64,000 nt of DNA from Pectobacterium carotovorum (GTDB lineage: Bacteria; Pseudomonadota; Gammaproteobacteria; Enterobacterales; Enterobacteriaceae), in NCBI RefSeq assembly GCF_900129615.1, contig NZ_FQWI01000009.1:62001-126000 (forward strand). Reading direction: 5' to 3'. The notes beneath the pieces are model-generated. The model saw only the letters and a list, made by a program, of their open reading frames with translations, had not been told where the DNA came from and did no database searches. Both the position numbers and the translations under genes were made by a program. Below, piece after piece: positions 47,256 through 57,623 of this stretch (the stretch's first letter is position 1; every line of letters starts with the position of its first letter).

Positions 47256-48414
47256 ACAACAACATGTCGCGGGCTCTGCCTCGATGCTGCAACGGTTGAA
47301 AGGCATCAATCTTCAGGTCTACGTGATGATTGCCGCCATCATCGCCATCATGCTTTTTTTCACCTACATGACCGACGGGGCGTATCTCAGCGCGCGTAAT
47401 CTTTCTAACCTGCTGAGGCAAACGGCGATCACTGGCATTCTGGCGGTCGGCATGGTGTTTGTCATTATCTCCGCTGAGATCGATCTGTCGGTCGGGTCGA
47501 TGATGGGGTTATTGGGCGGTGCGGCGGCTATTTTTGATGTCTGGTTTGGCTGGCCCCTGCCGTTGACCATCGTTGTGACGCTCGCGCTGGGATTATTGCT
47601 GGGCGCGTGGAATGGCTGGTGGGTCGCCTACCGGAAAGTCCCTTCGTTTATCGTGACGCTGGCGGGGATGCTGGCTTTTCGCGGCATTCTGATCGGCATC
47701 ACTAACGGGACCACGGTTTCCCCGACCAGCGAGGCGATGTCGCAGATTGGGCAAAGCTATCTGCCTTCCGGTATGGGTTTTATGTTCGGTGCCATCGGAC
47801 TAATGGTGTTTATTGCCTGGCAGTGGCGTCGGCGCAGCAGTCGCGCCCGATTAGGGTTACCGGTAAACCCACCCGCAGGTGATATTGGCCGTCAGACCGT
47901 GACGGCACTGGTGGTGCTGGGTGCGATTTATCTGCTGAATGACTATCGCGGTGTGCCAACGCCAGTGCTGGTGCTGACGCTGTTGATGCTGGGCGGTATT
48001 TTTCTGGCGACGCGAACCGCATTTGGCCGCCGCATCTATGCCGTGGGGGGGAATATCGATGCCGCTCGCCTATCGGGCGTGAATGTCGAGCGCACCAAAA
48101 TGGCGGTATTCGCGATTAACGGCCTGATGGTCGCGGTCGCCGGGCTGATTCTCAGTTCACGCTTGGGGGCAGGCTCGCCATCCGCCGGGAATATTGCCGA
48201 GCTGGATGCGATTGCCGCCTGCGTGATTGGTGGCACCAGTCTGGCTGGCGGGATTGGCAGCGTAGCGGGTGCGGTGATGGGGGCATTTATCATGGCGTCG
48301 CTGGATAACGGGATGAGCATGCTCGATGTGCCGACGTTCTGGCAATACGTCGTAAAAGGCGGAATCCTGCTATTGGCGGTGTGGATGGATACCGCAACAA
48401 AGCGGCGTGTATGA
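47233..48414 (+). CDS. xylH: Xylose ABC transporter permease
   Basis: 393 residues from GTG 47233, which has GAGGAG eight to nine bases upstream and gives the same length as E. coli XylH; GTG 47224 is an alternative. It is an inner-membrane CUT2 permease with about ten helices. [40 protein letters not shown] and [19 protein letters not shown] are family motifs. It overlaps xylG by 23 bp, so translation is coupled. Followed by xylR after 136 bp. Confidence 0.95.
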   Translation: MLKTSQSEQQHVAGSASMLQRLKGINLQVYVMIAAIIAIMLFFTYMTDGAYLSARNLSNLLRQTAITGILAVGMVFVIISAEIDLSVGSMMGLLGGAAAIFDVWFGWPLPLTIVVTLALGLLLGAWNGWWVAYRKVPSFIVTLAGMLAFRGILIGITNGTTVSPTSEAMSQIGQSYLPSGMGFMFGAIGLMVFIAWQWRRRSSRARLGLPVNPPAGDIGRQTVTALVVLGAIYLLNDYRGVPTPVLVLTLLMLGGIFLATRTAFGRRIYAVGGNIDAARLSGVNVERTKMAVFAINGLMVAVAGLILSSRLGAGSPSAGNIAELDAIAACVIGGTSLAGGIGSVAGAVMGAFIMASLDNGMSMLDVPTFWQYVVKGGILLLAVWMDTATKRRV

Positions 48415-48550
48415 CGTGATGCAGGGTCTGCGGAGGAAATACGCGGCGGCTCGCAATAATCAGCAAATTATTGTGGCCTCTGGGGGCGCTGTGCTATTCA
48501 AGGAAGAAGACTTTATTCAAGGAACTTGCGATTAATGAGCGCCAACTGCC

Positions 48551-49729
48551 ATGTTTGAAAAACGTTATCGCATCACGCTGCTGTTCAACGCCAACAAAGT
48601 GTATGACCGTCAGGTGGTTGAAGGGGTTGGCGAATATTTACAGGCTTCCCAGTGCGACTGGGACATCTTCATTGAAGAGGATTTCCGTTGCCGCATTGAT
48701 AACATCAAAGAATGGCTTGGCGACGGCGTGATTGCCGATTTTGACGATGGTGAGATTAAACGGCTACTCCAGGATGTGAATGTTCCGCTGGTGGGGGTGG
48801 GCGGTTCTTACCATCAGCCCGAGGATTATCCGCCCGTGCATTATATCGCGACAGATAATTATGCACTGGTGGAAAGCGCGTTTATGCACCTCAAAGAGAA
48901 AGGGCTGAACCGCTTTGCTTTCTATGGTTTGCCCGCATCAGGCGGGAAAGGGTGGGCGCAGGAACGGGAGCACGCTTTCCGACAGCTGGTTGCGGCAGAA
49001 AAATATCAGGGCGTGGTGTATCAGGGAATGGAAACGTCGCCAGATAACTGGCAATACGCGCAAAATCGGCTGGCTGACTGGGTGCAGGGATTACCGCCTC
49101 AGACGGGGATTATCGCGGTGACAGATTCCCGCGCACGCCATCTGTTGCAGGTCTGCGAACACCTGAATATTGCCGTACCGGAAAAGCTGTGCGTCATCGG
49201 GATCGATAACGAAGATCTGATTCGCTACCTTTCACGCGTCGCGCTCTCGTCGGTGGCGCAGGGTACGCGCCAAATGGGATATCGTGCAGCGAAACTGCTG
49301 CACCAGCTGCTGTTGAATCAGGTTAATGTACCGCTGCAACGTATTTTGGTGCCGCCGGTTCGGGTGGTTGAACGTCGCTCAACGGATTATCGCTCCGTGC
49401 ACGATCCTGCTGTGATTCAGGCGATGCACTTTATTCGCTATCACGCCTGCAAAGGGATTAAGGTTGAGCAGGTGCTGGATGCGGTAGGGATTTCCCGCTC
49501 GAACTTGGAAAAACGCTTCAAAGACGAAGTCGGCCAGACCATTCACGGCATGATTCATGAGGAAAAGCTGGATCGGGCGCGTAACTTGCTGATATCGACC
49601 TCGCTCTCGATTAGCGAGATCTCGCTGATGTGCGGCTATCCTTCACTGCCCTATTTTTATGCCGTCTTTAAGAAAGGGTATGACATCACGCCGAAAGAGT
49701 ACCGCGAGCGTTATGGGGAAGGCTATTAA
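48551..49729 (+). CDS. xylR: Xylose operon activator XylR
   Basis: 392 residues, the E. coli XylR length. It has an N-terminal periplasmic-binding-protein-like xylose sensor (about 1-270) and a C-terminal AraC-type double helix-turn-helix (about 285-392): VLDAVGISRSNLEKRFKDEV and ISEISLMCGYPSLPYFYAVF. With xylose it activates xylAB and xylFGH. It lies downstream of xylH as in E. coli. An inverted repeat follows between it and the convergent DJ-1 gene. Confidence 0.97.
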   Translation: MFEKRYRITLLFNANKVYDRQVVEGVGEYLQASQCDWDIFIEEDFRCRIDNIKEWLGDGVIADFDDGEIKRLLQDVNVPLVGVGGSYHQPEDYPPVHYIATDNYALVESAFMHLKEKGLNRFAFYGLPASGGKGWAQEREHAFRQLVAAEKYQGVVYQGMETSPDNWQYAQNRLADWVQGLPPQTGIIAVTDSRARHLLQVCEHLNIAVPEKLCVIGIDNEDLIRYLSRVALSSVAQGTRQMGYRAAKLLHQLLLNQVNVPLQRILVPPVRVVERRSTDYRSVHDPAVIQAMHFIRYHACKGIKVEQVLDAVGISRSNLEKRFKDEVGQTIHGMIHEEKLDRARNLLISTSLSISEISLMCGYPSLPYFYAVFKKGYDITPKEYRERYGEGY

Positions 49730-49753
49730 GGTTATTGATACGGGAAAGGCAGG

Positions 49754-49775
49754 AAGGCGCGAGGGTGCGCGCCTT
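49754..49775. terminator. Hairpin between convergent xylR and DJ-1 family genes
   Basis: Perfect 8-bp stem AAGGCGCG/CGCGCCTT with loop AGGGTG, located 25 bp after xylR. Only a weak T-rich tail (ATCATTAGG) follows, so efficiency is uncertain. Confidence 0.6.
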
Positions 49776-49795
49776 ATCATTAGGTTGGTGAACGG

Positions 49796-50371
49796 TTACG
49801 CTGGCACGCGCCAGTAATCGTAATCGATGTGCTCAACCTGGAAGTTGGCGTTTTCTTTGTCACCGGTCAGGCGGTTGGCGAGGGTAAAGGCAAAATCGAA
49901 TGTCACGCCCAGACCTTTGCCGCTGATCAGATTGCCGTCTTCCACGACTTTCTCGTCAACATAAATGCCATCGGTCACGTCCTGCCATAAATTCCCGGAG
50001 CAAACGTAGCGGCGGCCTTTCAGCAGGTTGTTACCACCCAGCACGCGCGCGGCTGCGGAGCACAGCGGGCAAATCAGTTTTCCCGCGTCATCGTGGCGAC
50101 GGATAAACTCGACGACCATCGGGTTTGCTGCCAGATTGACCGTCCCCTGTGGGCCGCCGGGAATGACCACGGCATCAAACAGCGTGTCCTGATTTCTTTC
50201 CAGCAGAGCATCGGCAAACATGCGAATATTATGATAACTGTGCAGCTCCAGTCTGTCATAGCATGACAGCATGGTGACTTCTATCTTCATACGGTGCAGA
50301 ACATCAATCACCATAATCGCTTCTGCTTCTTCAAACCCAGGAGCCAGCAGAACGGCGACTTTCTTAGACAT
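49796..50371 (-). CDS. DJ-1/PfpI family protein
   Basis: About 191 residues from ATG 50371, preceded by GGAGATGCT; a seven-residue extension was rejected. It has the DJ-1/PfpI fold: conserved Glu in LLAPGFEEAEAI, oxyanion loop VVIPGGPQGT and nucleophilic-elbow LICPLCSAAARVLGG with the likely reactive cysteine. It is distinct from E. coli YajL, where the elbow reads AICAAP. DJ-1 family members include glyoxalases, deglycases and chaperones; the activity here cannot be assigned. Single gene convergent with xylR. Confidence 0.82.
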   Translation of the reverse strand: MSKKVAVLLAPGFEEAEAIMVIDVLHRMKIEVTMLSCYDRLELHSYHNIRMFADALLERNQDTLFDAVVIPGGPQGTVNLAANPMVVEFIRRHDDAGKLICPLCSAAARVLGGNNLLKGRRYVCSGNLWQDVTDGIYVDEKVVEDGNLISGKGLGVTFDFAFTLANRLTGDKENANFQVEHIDYDYWRVPA

Positions 50372-52130
<1,759 letters not shown>

Positions 52131-52150
52131 CGCACAGATTGAGTAATATA

Positions 52151-52187
52151 AAAATCCGGAATCGTCTCGCGCTTCCGGATTTTTTTT
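52151..52187 (+). terminator. Rho-independent terminator of argG
   Basis: Perfect arms AAAATCCGGAA/TTCCGGATTTT followed by a further run of Ts. It lies 20 bp after argG. Confidence 0.92.
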
Positions 52188-52399
52188 ATCTGTTTATCAT
52201 ATGTTTATATTGGGTTTTCTCGCGTTGTCTTTTTGTGTGTGAACTCTTGCTGACAATGCAGGTTGCATCTGTACAACCGCCGTGGAAAGGGACAGAATAT
52301 CTATAAATAATCAGCCAAGATAATAATCTGAAGGCGAAGGATCTGTGGGATGGCGTATCGTTTTTTGAGGTTATGTATTAACTTTTCAATGGAGGAAAA

Positions 52400-53050
52400 A
52401 TGTTAGAGATATTTGATGTAAATCACACCTTGTTGTCAGAAACGAAATCAGAAGAGCTATTTACCCTCAGAAAAGAGACGTTTAAAGATCGACTGAATTG
52501 GGCCGTACAATGTACTGATGGAATGGAATTTGATCAGTATGATAATAATAACACGACTTATCTTTTTGGCATCAAAGATAACACCGTTATCTGTAGTTTG
52601 AGATTTATTGAAACAAAATACCCTAACATGATTACCGGGACGTTTTTTCCTTACTTCAAGGAGATAAATATTCCTGAAGGTAATTATCTGGAATCGAGTC
52701 GGTTCTTTGTTGATAAATCACGAGCGAAAGATATTCTCGGCAATGAATACCCAATTAGTTCGATGTTGTTTCTTTCGATGATTAATTATTCAAGGGACAA
52801 AGGCTATGATGGAATATATACGATAGTGAGTCACCCTATGCTGACGATATTAAAACGCTCTGGCTGGGGAATTCGCGTGGTCGAACAAGGTTTGTCAGAA
52901 AAGGAAGAAAGAGTCTATTTGGTTTTTCTTCCCGTTGATGATGAGAATCAGGAAGCGTTGGCTCGTCGTATTAACCGTAGCGGGACATTTATGAGCAATG
53001 AATTGAAGCAGTGGCCTCTACGGGTACCTGCCGCTATTGCACAGGCTTGA
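52400..53050 (+). CDS. expI: N-acyl-homoserine lactone synthase (ExpI/CarI)
   Basis: 216 residues of the LuxI family. It makes acyl-homoserine lactones from S-adenosylmethionine and acyl-ACP in the cytoplasm. Conserved LuxI residues are present: Arg24 and Phe28 (LRKETF), Trp34, Asp45 and Asp48, Arg68 (SLRF), Glu98 and Arg101 (LESSRFF). In Pectobacterium this enzyme (ExpI, CarI, AhlI) makes 3-oxo-hexanoyl or 3-oxo-octanoyl lactone and controls exoenzymes and virulence; the acyl length made here cannot be read from sequence with certainty. AT-rich relative to argG. Its 3' end overlaps the convergent expR by 17 bp. The ATG follows GGAGGAAAA. Confidence 0.96.
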   Translation: MLEIFDVNHTLLSETKSEELFTLRKETFKDRLNWAVQCTDGMEFDQYDNNNTTYLFGIKDNTVICSLRFIETKYPNMITGTFFPYFKEINIPEGNYLESSRFFVDKSRAKDILGNEYPISSMLFLSMINYSRDKGYDGIYTIVSHPMLTILKRSGWGIRVVEQGLSEKEERVYLVFLPVDDENQEALARRINRSGTFMSNELKQWPLRVPAAIAQA

Positions 53051-53762
53051 TGAGCTGTAACTCGACGCCGAGCCTGATGGCATGCTTGGCATTCAGGACG
53101 CCAAGTTTTTTCACAACGTTGCCGATATGAAATTTTACCGTGCTGGTTTTGATACCGAGAATAATCGCAACTTCCAGATAGGTTTTACCCATACTGGCCC
53201 AGTAAAGGATTTCATTTTCTCGCTGAGAGAATATTTCTTTATTACTTAATTGTTTTTTACTTTCAATCATCTCTCTGCAAAGGGAGATGATTTTTTCATA
53301 TGCATCAATTAATAGCATCTGAAAGGTGTCTTTTTTCTCTTCAATGAATGTATCAACATCATCTGGATATGAGCTGTCCACGATAATCGATAGCATAGCC
53401 AGATTGTCGCCATGATCGTGAAGTACAAAAGTATATCCGTTGATAATATTATATTTTTTAGAGAGATCGAATATCTTGGCAAGCTGTAGTCGCGTGTTAA
53501 TAACCAGACTTTTCTCCCAAGAGAAAGGCGATATTTTATTAAATGAGGCAAGAACAACAGGATCAATATGCTGGTATTTGTTTTCTTTGTAGAGGTTAAC
53601 CCATTCATCGGGATAACTGGAAATAATGATCATTTCAGAGGGATTTTTCTTATTCAAAACCATAAATGAGAATTTGATGCCATCGTAGTGATCCAGGTTT
53701 TCATTAAAATGGCCTTTGATTACCCTGCTTATTATTTCGCTACTGGAGAATAATGGCGACAT
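53034..53762 (-). CDS. expR: LuxR-type quorum-sensing regulator ExpR
   Basis: 242 residues. The N-terminal autoinducer-binding domain has conserved Trp54, Tyr58, Asp67 and Pro68 (DEWVNLYKENKYQHIDPVV) and Trp82. The C-terminal LuxR helix-turn-helix is at about 178-235 (FSQRENEILYWASMGKTYLE and STVKFHIGNVVKKLGV). ExpR-type regulators bind DNA without lactone and are released by it, so they act as repressors of exoenzyme genes at low density. The partner synthase expI is convergent, with 17 bp of overlap. A lux-box-like repeat lies about 240 bp upstream. Confidence 0.95.
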   Translation of the reverse strand: MSPLFSSSEIISRVIKGHFNENLDHYDGIKFSFMVLNKKNPSEMIIISSYPDEWVNLYKENKYQHIDPVVLASFNKISPFSWEKSLVINTRLQLAKIFDLSKKYNIINGYTFVLHDHGDNLAMLSIIVDSSYPDDVDTFIEEKKDTFQMLLIDAYEKIISLCREMIESKKQLSNKEIFSQRENEILYWASMGKTYLEVAIILGIKTSTVKFHIGNVVKKLGVLNAKHAIRLGVELQLIKPVQ

Positions 53763-54111
53763 CTCATGACCTCAGTCTGAAGAATCAACATCCTTGTAAC
53801 GGAAAAGTATATACCTACACCTGTACCTAAGTCTAATTGTTATGGGGGAGTGAAAAAACATACAATCGAACGACAATGCTAAGGGCGTAAAGTAAAAGAA
53901 ATAAATAACGCTCTGGATAAGCGTGATGACTGGCTAACATCAGGGAATGCTAATTAAGCGAGATTTATCAGTAATATAATAAAACTCTTCTTACTTTTCT
54001 ATGGCCTGTATTGCTTACAGGCCGCCAGATGCTCAGGTGAATTAATTCCATCAGTGCGACTCTTTCTCGAATAACCCTCGCCTTTCATATTGTTATCCCT
54101 TTCGTTGTACC
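53763..54111. other. Intergenic region between expR and the pectin methylesterase gene
   Basis: A 349-bp gap with the expR promoter on the minus strand and the 3' end of the methylesterase unit. It contains a lux-box-like half-site ACCTGTA (53819-53825) and the palindrome at 54003-54023. No gene is seen. Confidence 0.5.
54003..54023. promoter_or_regulatory. Lux-box-like perfect inverted repeat
   Basis: GGCCTGTA-TTGCT-TACAGGCC has 8-bp perfect arms containing CCTGTA/TACAGG, the core words of lux boxes (ACCTGTA-N6-TACAGGT). The spacer is five rather than six bases. It may instead be a 3' hairpin of the methylesterase transcript, although no T run follows. Confidence 0.4.
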
Positions 54112-55314
54112 TCACGCCTCGTCGATATTGTGGTATTCCCACAGCCGATTGAAATGCACATCGTCGAGATTGCGGGCTGAATCCGCGTTACCTGCAAAGG
54201 GCCGTGCGGTCGTTGCCGCAGCTCCCCAGGGCTGTTCTCTGTCATAGCTGGCGTCAATCGTGCTGTCGCGAATCACTAACTGGCCGTTTGCCGTCTTGCC
54301 CGGCTGATATCCCGTCTGCCTTGCCCCCTGATCCCAGGCGCGCCCCAGTTTGGCCCTTCTTTCTCCTCTGAAGCCTTCGTCTCCCGTAAAACGACACGCC
54401 ACTGCCAGAAAGCCGTACTGCACCCACGGCATGCTATCAGGAGCGAAGACGTGAATATCTTTCGCCCCACGGCTGGAAACGGTATGAAAGTGGACACGCT
54501 CGAATACCGCGGTTGCGCGTCCAAAAACGTAATCGACATCGCCCTCAATGTAGCTGTCTTTAATGTAGACCCGGCTATAGCGGTCCGTGACGTACTCATT
54601 CTGGAGGTTGCTGGTATTGACGAAAAACGTATCCTGACGACCGATGAGGCGAACCTGTTCAAGCTGTATCTTGTCGCCGTCGGTGCGCAGCGCGACGGCC
54701 TGATGCGCGCGACCATCCACTGAATCCAGCAAGGTATTCACTACCGTCAGATTCTTCATCTGGAAATTGTCGCTTTGCGACCAGACCACGGCGGCACAAA
54801 TGGTATCAATCGTCGCGTTCTGCTTTGACGCACAGAGATCGTACAGGTACCAGGCAGGGTCACCGGGCTGGTATTCGCCGTGTGAGTTCACGGTTTCCCG
54901 GTAGGTTGCCGGTGAAAACATCGAATCAAGCGCGAGTTGGATCACTACGTCATCCGGTTGTTCTCCCACCCCACATAGCGTGAGCGGTGGCGCATCGGCA
55001 GGGATGTAGACCGTGCCGGTATAGGTGCCCGGCAGCAATGTAATCTCAATGCGCCCCCGATCCTGCTGCGCCCGCAGCGCGGCGTTCACCGCCTGTTGAA
55101 TATGGGTATGTGTTGCACCATCCACCCCTACCTGCGGTCCGACAACCCACGGCGTTGCCGGATCGACCTCAATCGGTGCGGGTAGCCAGACATCAGCCTC
55201 CGTCCGGCCATCGTTCCCACGCAGCGTGAAATAGTGCGGGAGCGTGAAGCGTTCTGCTTCCTGTGCGGAGAGAATGGGGCGATAAACGGTGCCGGGGTAT
55301 GTCGTTTTTTTCAT
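54112..55314 (-). CDS. Pectin methylesterase, PemB/YbhC family, lacking a signal peptide
   Basis: 400 residues from ATG 55314 (GAGAGG ribosome-binding site); a longer frame to 55356 would run inside the upstream regulator gene. Family CE8: catalytic-site motifs HQAVALR (Gln205), IGRQDTF (Gln227, Asp228), GDVDYVFG (Asp261) and LGRAW (Arg325, Trp327) are all intact. Layout follows the PemB lipoprotein of Dickeya and E. coli YbhC. The N-terminus (MKKTTYPGTVYRPILSAQEA) has no signal sequence or lipobox. It therefore looks cytoplasmic, perhaps acting on imported methylated oligogalacturonides; this is inference. It lies four bases downstream of an FtrA-like regulator gene. Confidence 0.85.
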   Translation of the reverse strand: MKKTTYPGTVYRPILSAQEAERFTLPHYFTLRGNDGRTEADVWLPAPIEVDPATPWVVGPQVGVDGATHTHIQQAVNAALRAQQDRGRIEITLLPGTYTGTVYIPADAPPLTLCGVGEQPDDVVIQLALDSMFSPATYRETVNSHGEYQPGDPAWYLYDLCASKQNATIDTICAAVVWSQSDNFQMKNLTVVNTLLDSVDGRAHQAVALRTDGDKIQLEQVRLIGRQDTFFVNTSNLQNEYVTDRYSRVYIKDSYIEGDVDYVFGRATAVFERVHFHTVSSRGAKDIHVFAPDSMPWVQYGFLAVACRFTGDEGFRGERRAKLGRAWDQGARQTGYQPGKTANGQLVIRDSTIDASYDREQPWGAAATTARPFAGNADSARNLDDVHFNRLWEYHNIDEA

Positions 55315-55318
55315 GATC

Positions 55319-56314
55319 TCATCCTCTCTTCGCTGCCAGATTCTCGGCGGTTTCAAAGGTTCTCTGCCCGAAGCGCAACCGATAGGTTGAGGGCGTGAGA
55401 TGTAGCTGCTGGCGAAAATGGTGGCGTAACGAGGCTGCGGTACCGAACCCCACCGTTTCGGCGATTTTCTCGATCGATAAGCGCGTGTTTTCCAGTAAAT
55501 CGCGTGCGGTATTCAGCCGTTCGGCCAGTAACCAGCGTGCTGGCGTCGTACCCGTAGCGGCAGAGAAACGGCGAAGGAACGTGCGTGGACTCATACAAGA
55601 AATTGCTGCCAGTTTCGTAACGGAATACTCTTCCGCGAGGTTGGCTCGGACATGATCGATAAGCGGTCCGAGGCGTGAGCGTTCATAGTCTACCGGTACT
55701 GCTTTTTCAATATACTGCGCTTGCCCACCATCACGATGCGGTGCGACCACCAATCGGCGAGCCACTTGATTGGCCGCTTTGCTGCCGTAATCCCGACGGA
55801 TGAGGTGCAGCCCAAGATCGATACCCGCGGCACTCCCGGCTGACGTAAGAATCGTTCCTTCATCAATATAAAGAACGTCTGGCTCGATGTTGATATCAGG
55901 ATATTGCATTTTCAACGTGTCGCTGTAGCGCCAATGTGTCGTGGCACGTCGCCCGGAAAGCAGGCCAGTTGCCGCGAGGACAAAAACGCCAGAACAGATA
56001 GAGAGCAGCCTGGTACCTTGCTGATGTGCCTGACGTAATGCATCGATCAGATGTGTGGGGACGGGCACATCGCTGCCTTTCCAGCCGGGAATGATAATCG
56101 TCCCCGCCTGTGTTAACAGTTCAAGGCCACCATCGGCAACAACATGGATGCCACCGGTTGCCCGCATCGCGCCACTGTCTAAACCCGCAACGGCAAACTG
56201 ATACCAGTCTTCTCCCATTTCGGGGCGAGGAAGGCCGAAGACTTCAACTGCGATACCAAATTCGAATGTACACAAGCCATCATAAGCAAGTACGACAACA
56301 AGCGGGTTGAACAT
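55319..56314 (-). CDS. ftrA: FtrA-like transcriptional regulator (DJ-1 domain plus AraC HTH)
   Basis: 331 residues from ATG 56314, with AGGAAA just upstream; a GTG four codons earlier is possible. The N-terminal half is a DJ-1/PfpI-like sensor domain (VVVLAYDGLCTFEFGIAVEV, LLSICSGVFVLAATGLL). The C-terminal half is an AraC-type HTH pair (LAAISCMSPRTFLRRFSAAT and IEKIAETVGFGTAASLRHHF). The pattern is that of the GlxA/FtrA group. It is divergent from a rhodanese gene, an arrangement often seen with ftrA, and is followed by the pectin methylesterase gene in the same operon. Its effector and targets are unknown. Confidence 0.85.
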   Translation of the reverse strand: MFNPLVVVLAYDGLCTFEFGIAVEVFGLPRPEMGEDWYQFAVAGLDSGAMRATGGIHVVADGGLELLTQAGTIIIPGWKGSDVPVPTHLIDALRQAHQQGTRLLSICSGVFVLAATGLLSGRRATTHWRYSDTLKMQYPDINIEPDVLYIDEGTILTSAGSAAGIDLGLHLIRRDYGSKAANQVARRLVVAPHRDGGQAQYIEKAVPVDYERSRLGPLIDHVRANLAEEYSVTKLAAISCMSPRTFLRRFSAATGTTPARWLLAERLNTARDLLENTRLSIEKIAETVGFGTAASLRHHFRQQLHLTPSTYRLRFGQRTFETAENLAAKRG

Positions 56315-56433
56315 CGATTTCCTCACTTCAATAACTTGTCATGATATTGACGATATATGGCAATAATGCCATCTGCCAGCCTTTGTGTATCCGTTTTATA
56401 GTCGAGCCTCATTCCAATCAGTGAGAAAAATCG

Positions 56434-56823
56434 ATGAGTTACGTGACTGACTATCCCTTTGCTGCTTCTGATATCGCGCTATCCCATTTTTCACGTCGTC
56501 TGTCTGTTGAAACAGACTGCGCGGATGTGGCGGGATCGCTCTCTGAGACTCAGCAGGACTTTGTGTTATTGCATGTGGTGGGATCGACGAATCACTTTAC
56601 CGCGCGTCATATACCGGGGGCGATTCACCTTCCACACCGTGAAATTACACCTGAGCGTATGGCCGAGTGGCCTGATGACACGCGGTTTGTTGTCTATTGC
56701 GCGGGACCACACTGTAATGGCGCAGATCAGGCGGCATTAAAGCTGGCACAACTCGGTCGCCCGGTAAAAATTATGATCGGGGGAATCACGGGATGGGAAG
56801 ATGAAGGTTTTGCCTTCGCCTAA
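56434..56823 (+). CDS. Single-domain rhodanese-like protein
   Basis: 129 residues forming one rhodanese domain. The active-site cysteine is Cys89 in FVVYCAGPHCNGA, with a second cysteine at 94. HIPGAIHLPH is the conserved rhodanese CH2-type motif. Such proteins carry sulfane sulfur or handle reactive sulfur or cyanide. It is divergent from the ftrA-like regulator with 119 bp between starts, which suggests regulation by it. The cytoplasmic location is inferred from the absence of a signal peptide. Confidence 0.85.
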   Translation: MSYVTDYPFAASDIALSHFSRRLSVETDCADVAGSLSETQQDFVLLHVVGSTNHFTARHIPGAIHLPHREITPERMAEWPDDTRFVVYCAGPHCNGADQAALKLAQLGRPVKIMIGGITGWEDEGFAFA

Positions 56824-56867
56824 TCTCACTTGCCTATGGCAGAGGGAGCCGTCCCTTCTGCCAACAC

Positions 56868-57209
56868 CTAATTCCCCTGATACCACGTCCAGATTTTGAC
56901 CAACAATGCCGCTGAGACACTCCAACACACGACCGCTGCGAGCAGTGCCTGTGGCAATTTCATCCATGCGGTAAAGTAATAAAGTGAAATGAGATAAACC
57001 AGATAAGGAATAACGGACCAGATGCCAAACAGGATGGTGACGCGCAGCGCTTCTAGTCCGCGTTCGGTGCCAACGATGTAATGTGCGATCAGCGCGAACG
57101 TGGGAAATAACGGCACCAGCCCGGCAATATAATAGTTTCGGCTTTTCGCCAGTACGCTGATGAGCAATACGATCAACGCGCCAATAACCGACTTTATAAA
57201 CAATGACAT
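56868..57209 (-). CDS. glpM: GlpM-family inner-membrane protein
   Basis: 113 residues with four hydrophobic helices (LFIKSVIGALIVLLISVLA; YYIAGLVPLFPTFALIAHY; FGIWSVIPYLVYLISLYYF; ALLAAVVCWSVSAALLVKIW). The sequence fits the GlpM family, first described in Pseudomonas in connection with alginate production and glycerol metabolism. Its function in enterobacteria is not established. It converges on the rhodanese gene. The weak RBS is AGAAGTTATACTT. Confidence 0.75.
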   Translation of the reverse strand: MSLFIKSVIGALIVLLISVLAKSRNYYIAGLVPLFPTFALIAHYIVGTERGLEALRVTILFGIWSVIPYLVYLISLYYFTAWMKLPQALLAAVVCWSVSAALLVKIWTWYQGN

Positions 57210-57360
57210 AAGTATAACTTCTGGCTTAATTCAGCATCGCGAATGAACAGAGAATAGCGAAAAAATGTCGGGATAGAATAGTGCGATCGCACAGCTTAAG
57301 ATTTCAATTCGTGGTGATTTCGTTATTCTTAGCAGCAGAATGAATAAATACCGTACGTGA

Positions 57361-57623
57361 TACCCGTCATACTTCGAGCTGCTTGTGCGTTGGCCGCCCT
57401 TACTCACCCCAGTCACTTACTTGTGTAAGCTCCTGGGGATGACATGAGAGACATCCTGTCTCTCACCGGAGGCCAGCCTTTGGCTGGTCAAATTCGTTCC
57501 CGACGAATTTGTCGCGCGGTTGCCGCGTTACAAGGCCATAAATGGGCCTCGCCCTAGCGGGCCAACGCTTTGCGTTGTTCAAAACGATAACGTTTTGTCA
57601 CGCAACTCGAATTATTTAGGGTA
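57361..57623. repeat. Long ERIC element with inserted hairpin array
   Basis: ERIC ends TACCCGTCATACTTCGAGCT and CAACTCGAATTATTTAGGGTA flank a canonical ERIC core: ACTCACCCCAGTCACTTACT, then GTGTAAGCTCCTGGGGAT. Both primer-type ERIC words are present. Between the core and the right end is about 155 bp of extra sequence, making the element 263 bp instead of the usual 120-130. It lies in the 463-bp gap 57210-57672 and ends 49 bp before the lipid-type operon. Confidence 0.88.
57446..57597. repeat. Array of eight successive small hairpins inside the ERIC element
   Basis: Inverted repeats follow each other about every 14-25 bp. They are GAGAGAC/GTCTCTC (57446-57464), CCAGCC/GGCTGG (57473-57487), AAATTCGT/ACGAATTT (57490-57510), CGCGG/CCGCG (57515-57527), AGGCC/GGCCT (57533-57549), GCCC/GGGC (57551-57562), AACGC/GCGTT (57564-57576) and CAAAACG/CGTTTTG (57580-57597). 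All differ in sequence. A ninth, GCACC/GGTGC (57628-57640), lies just outside. Confidence 0.85.

Noticed and set aside
53819-53825. Full lux box at the expR promoter
   Set aside because: Only one half-site (ACCTGTA) is present; the opposite arm does not match TACAGGT.
57446-57597. Hairpin array as a CRISPR array
   Set aside because: The repeated units share structure but not sequence, there are no constant repeats or spacers, and no cas genes are near.
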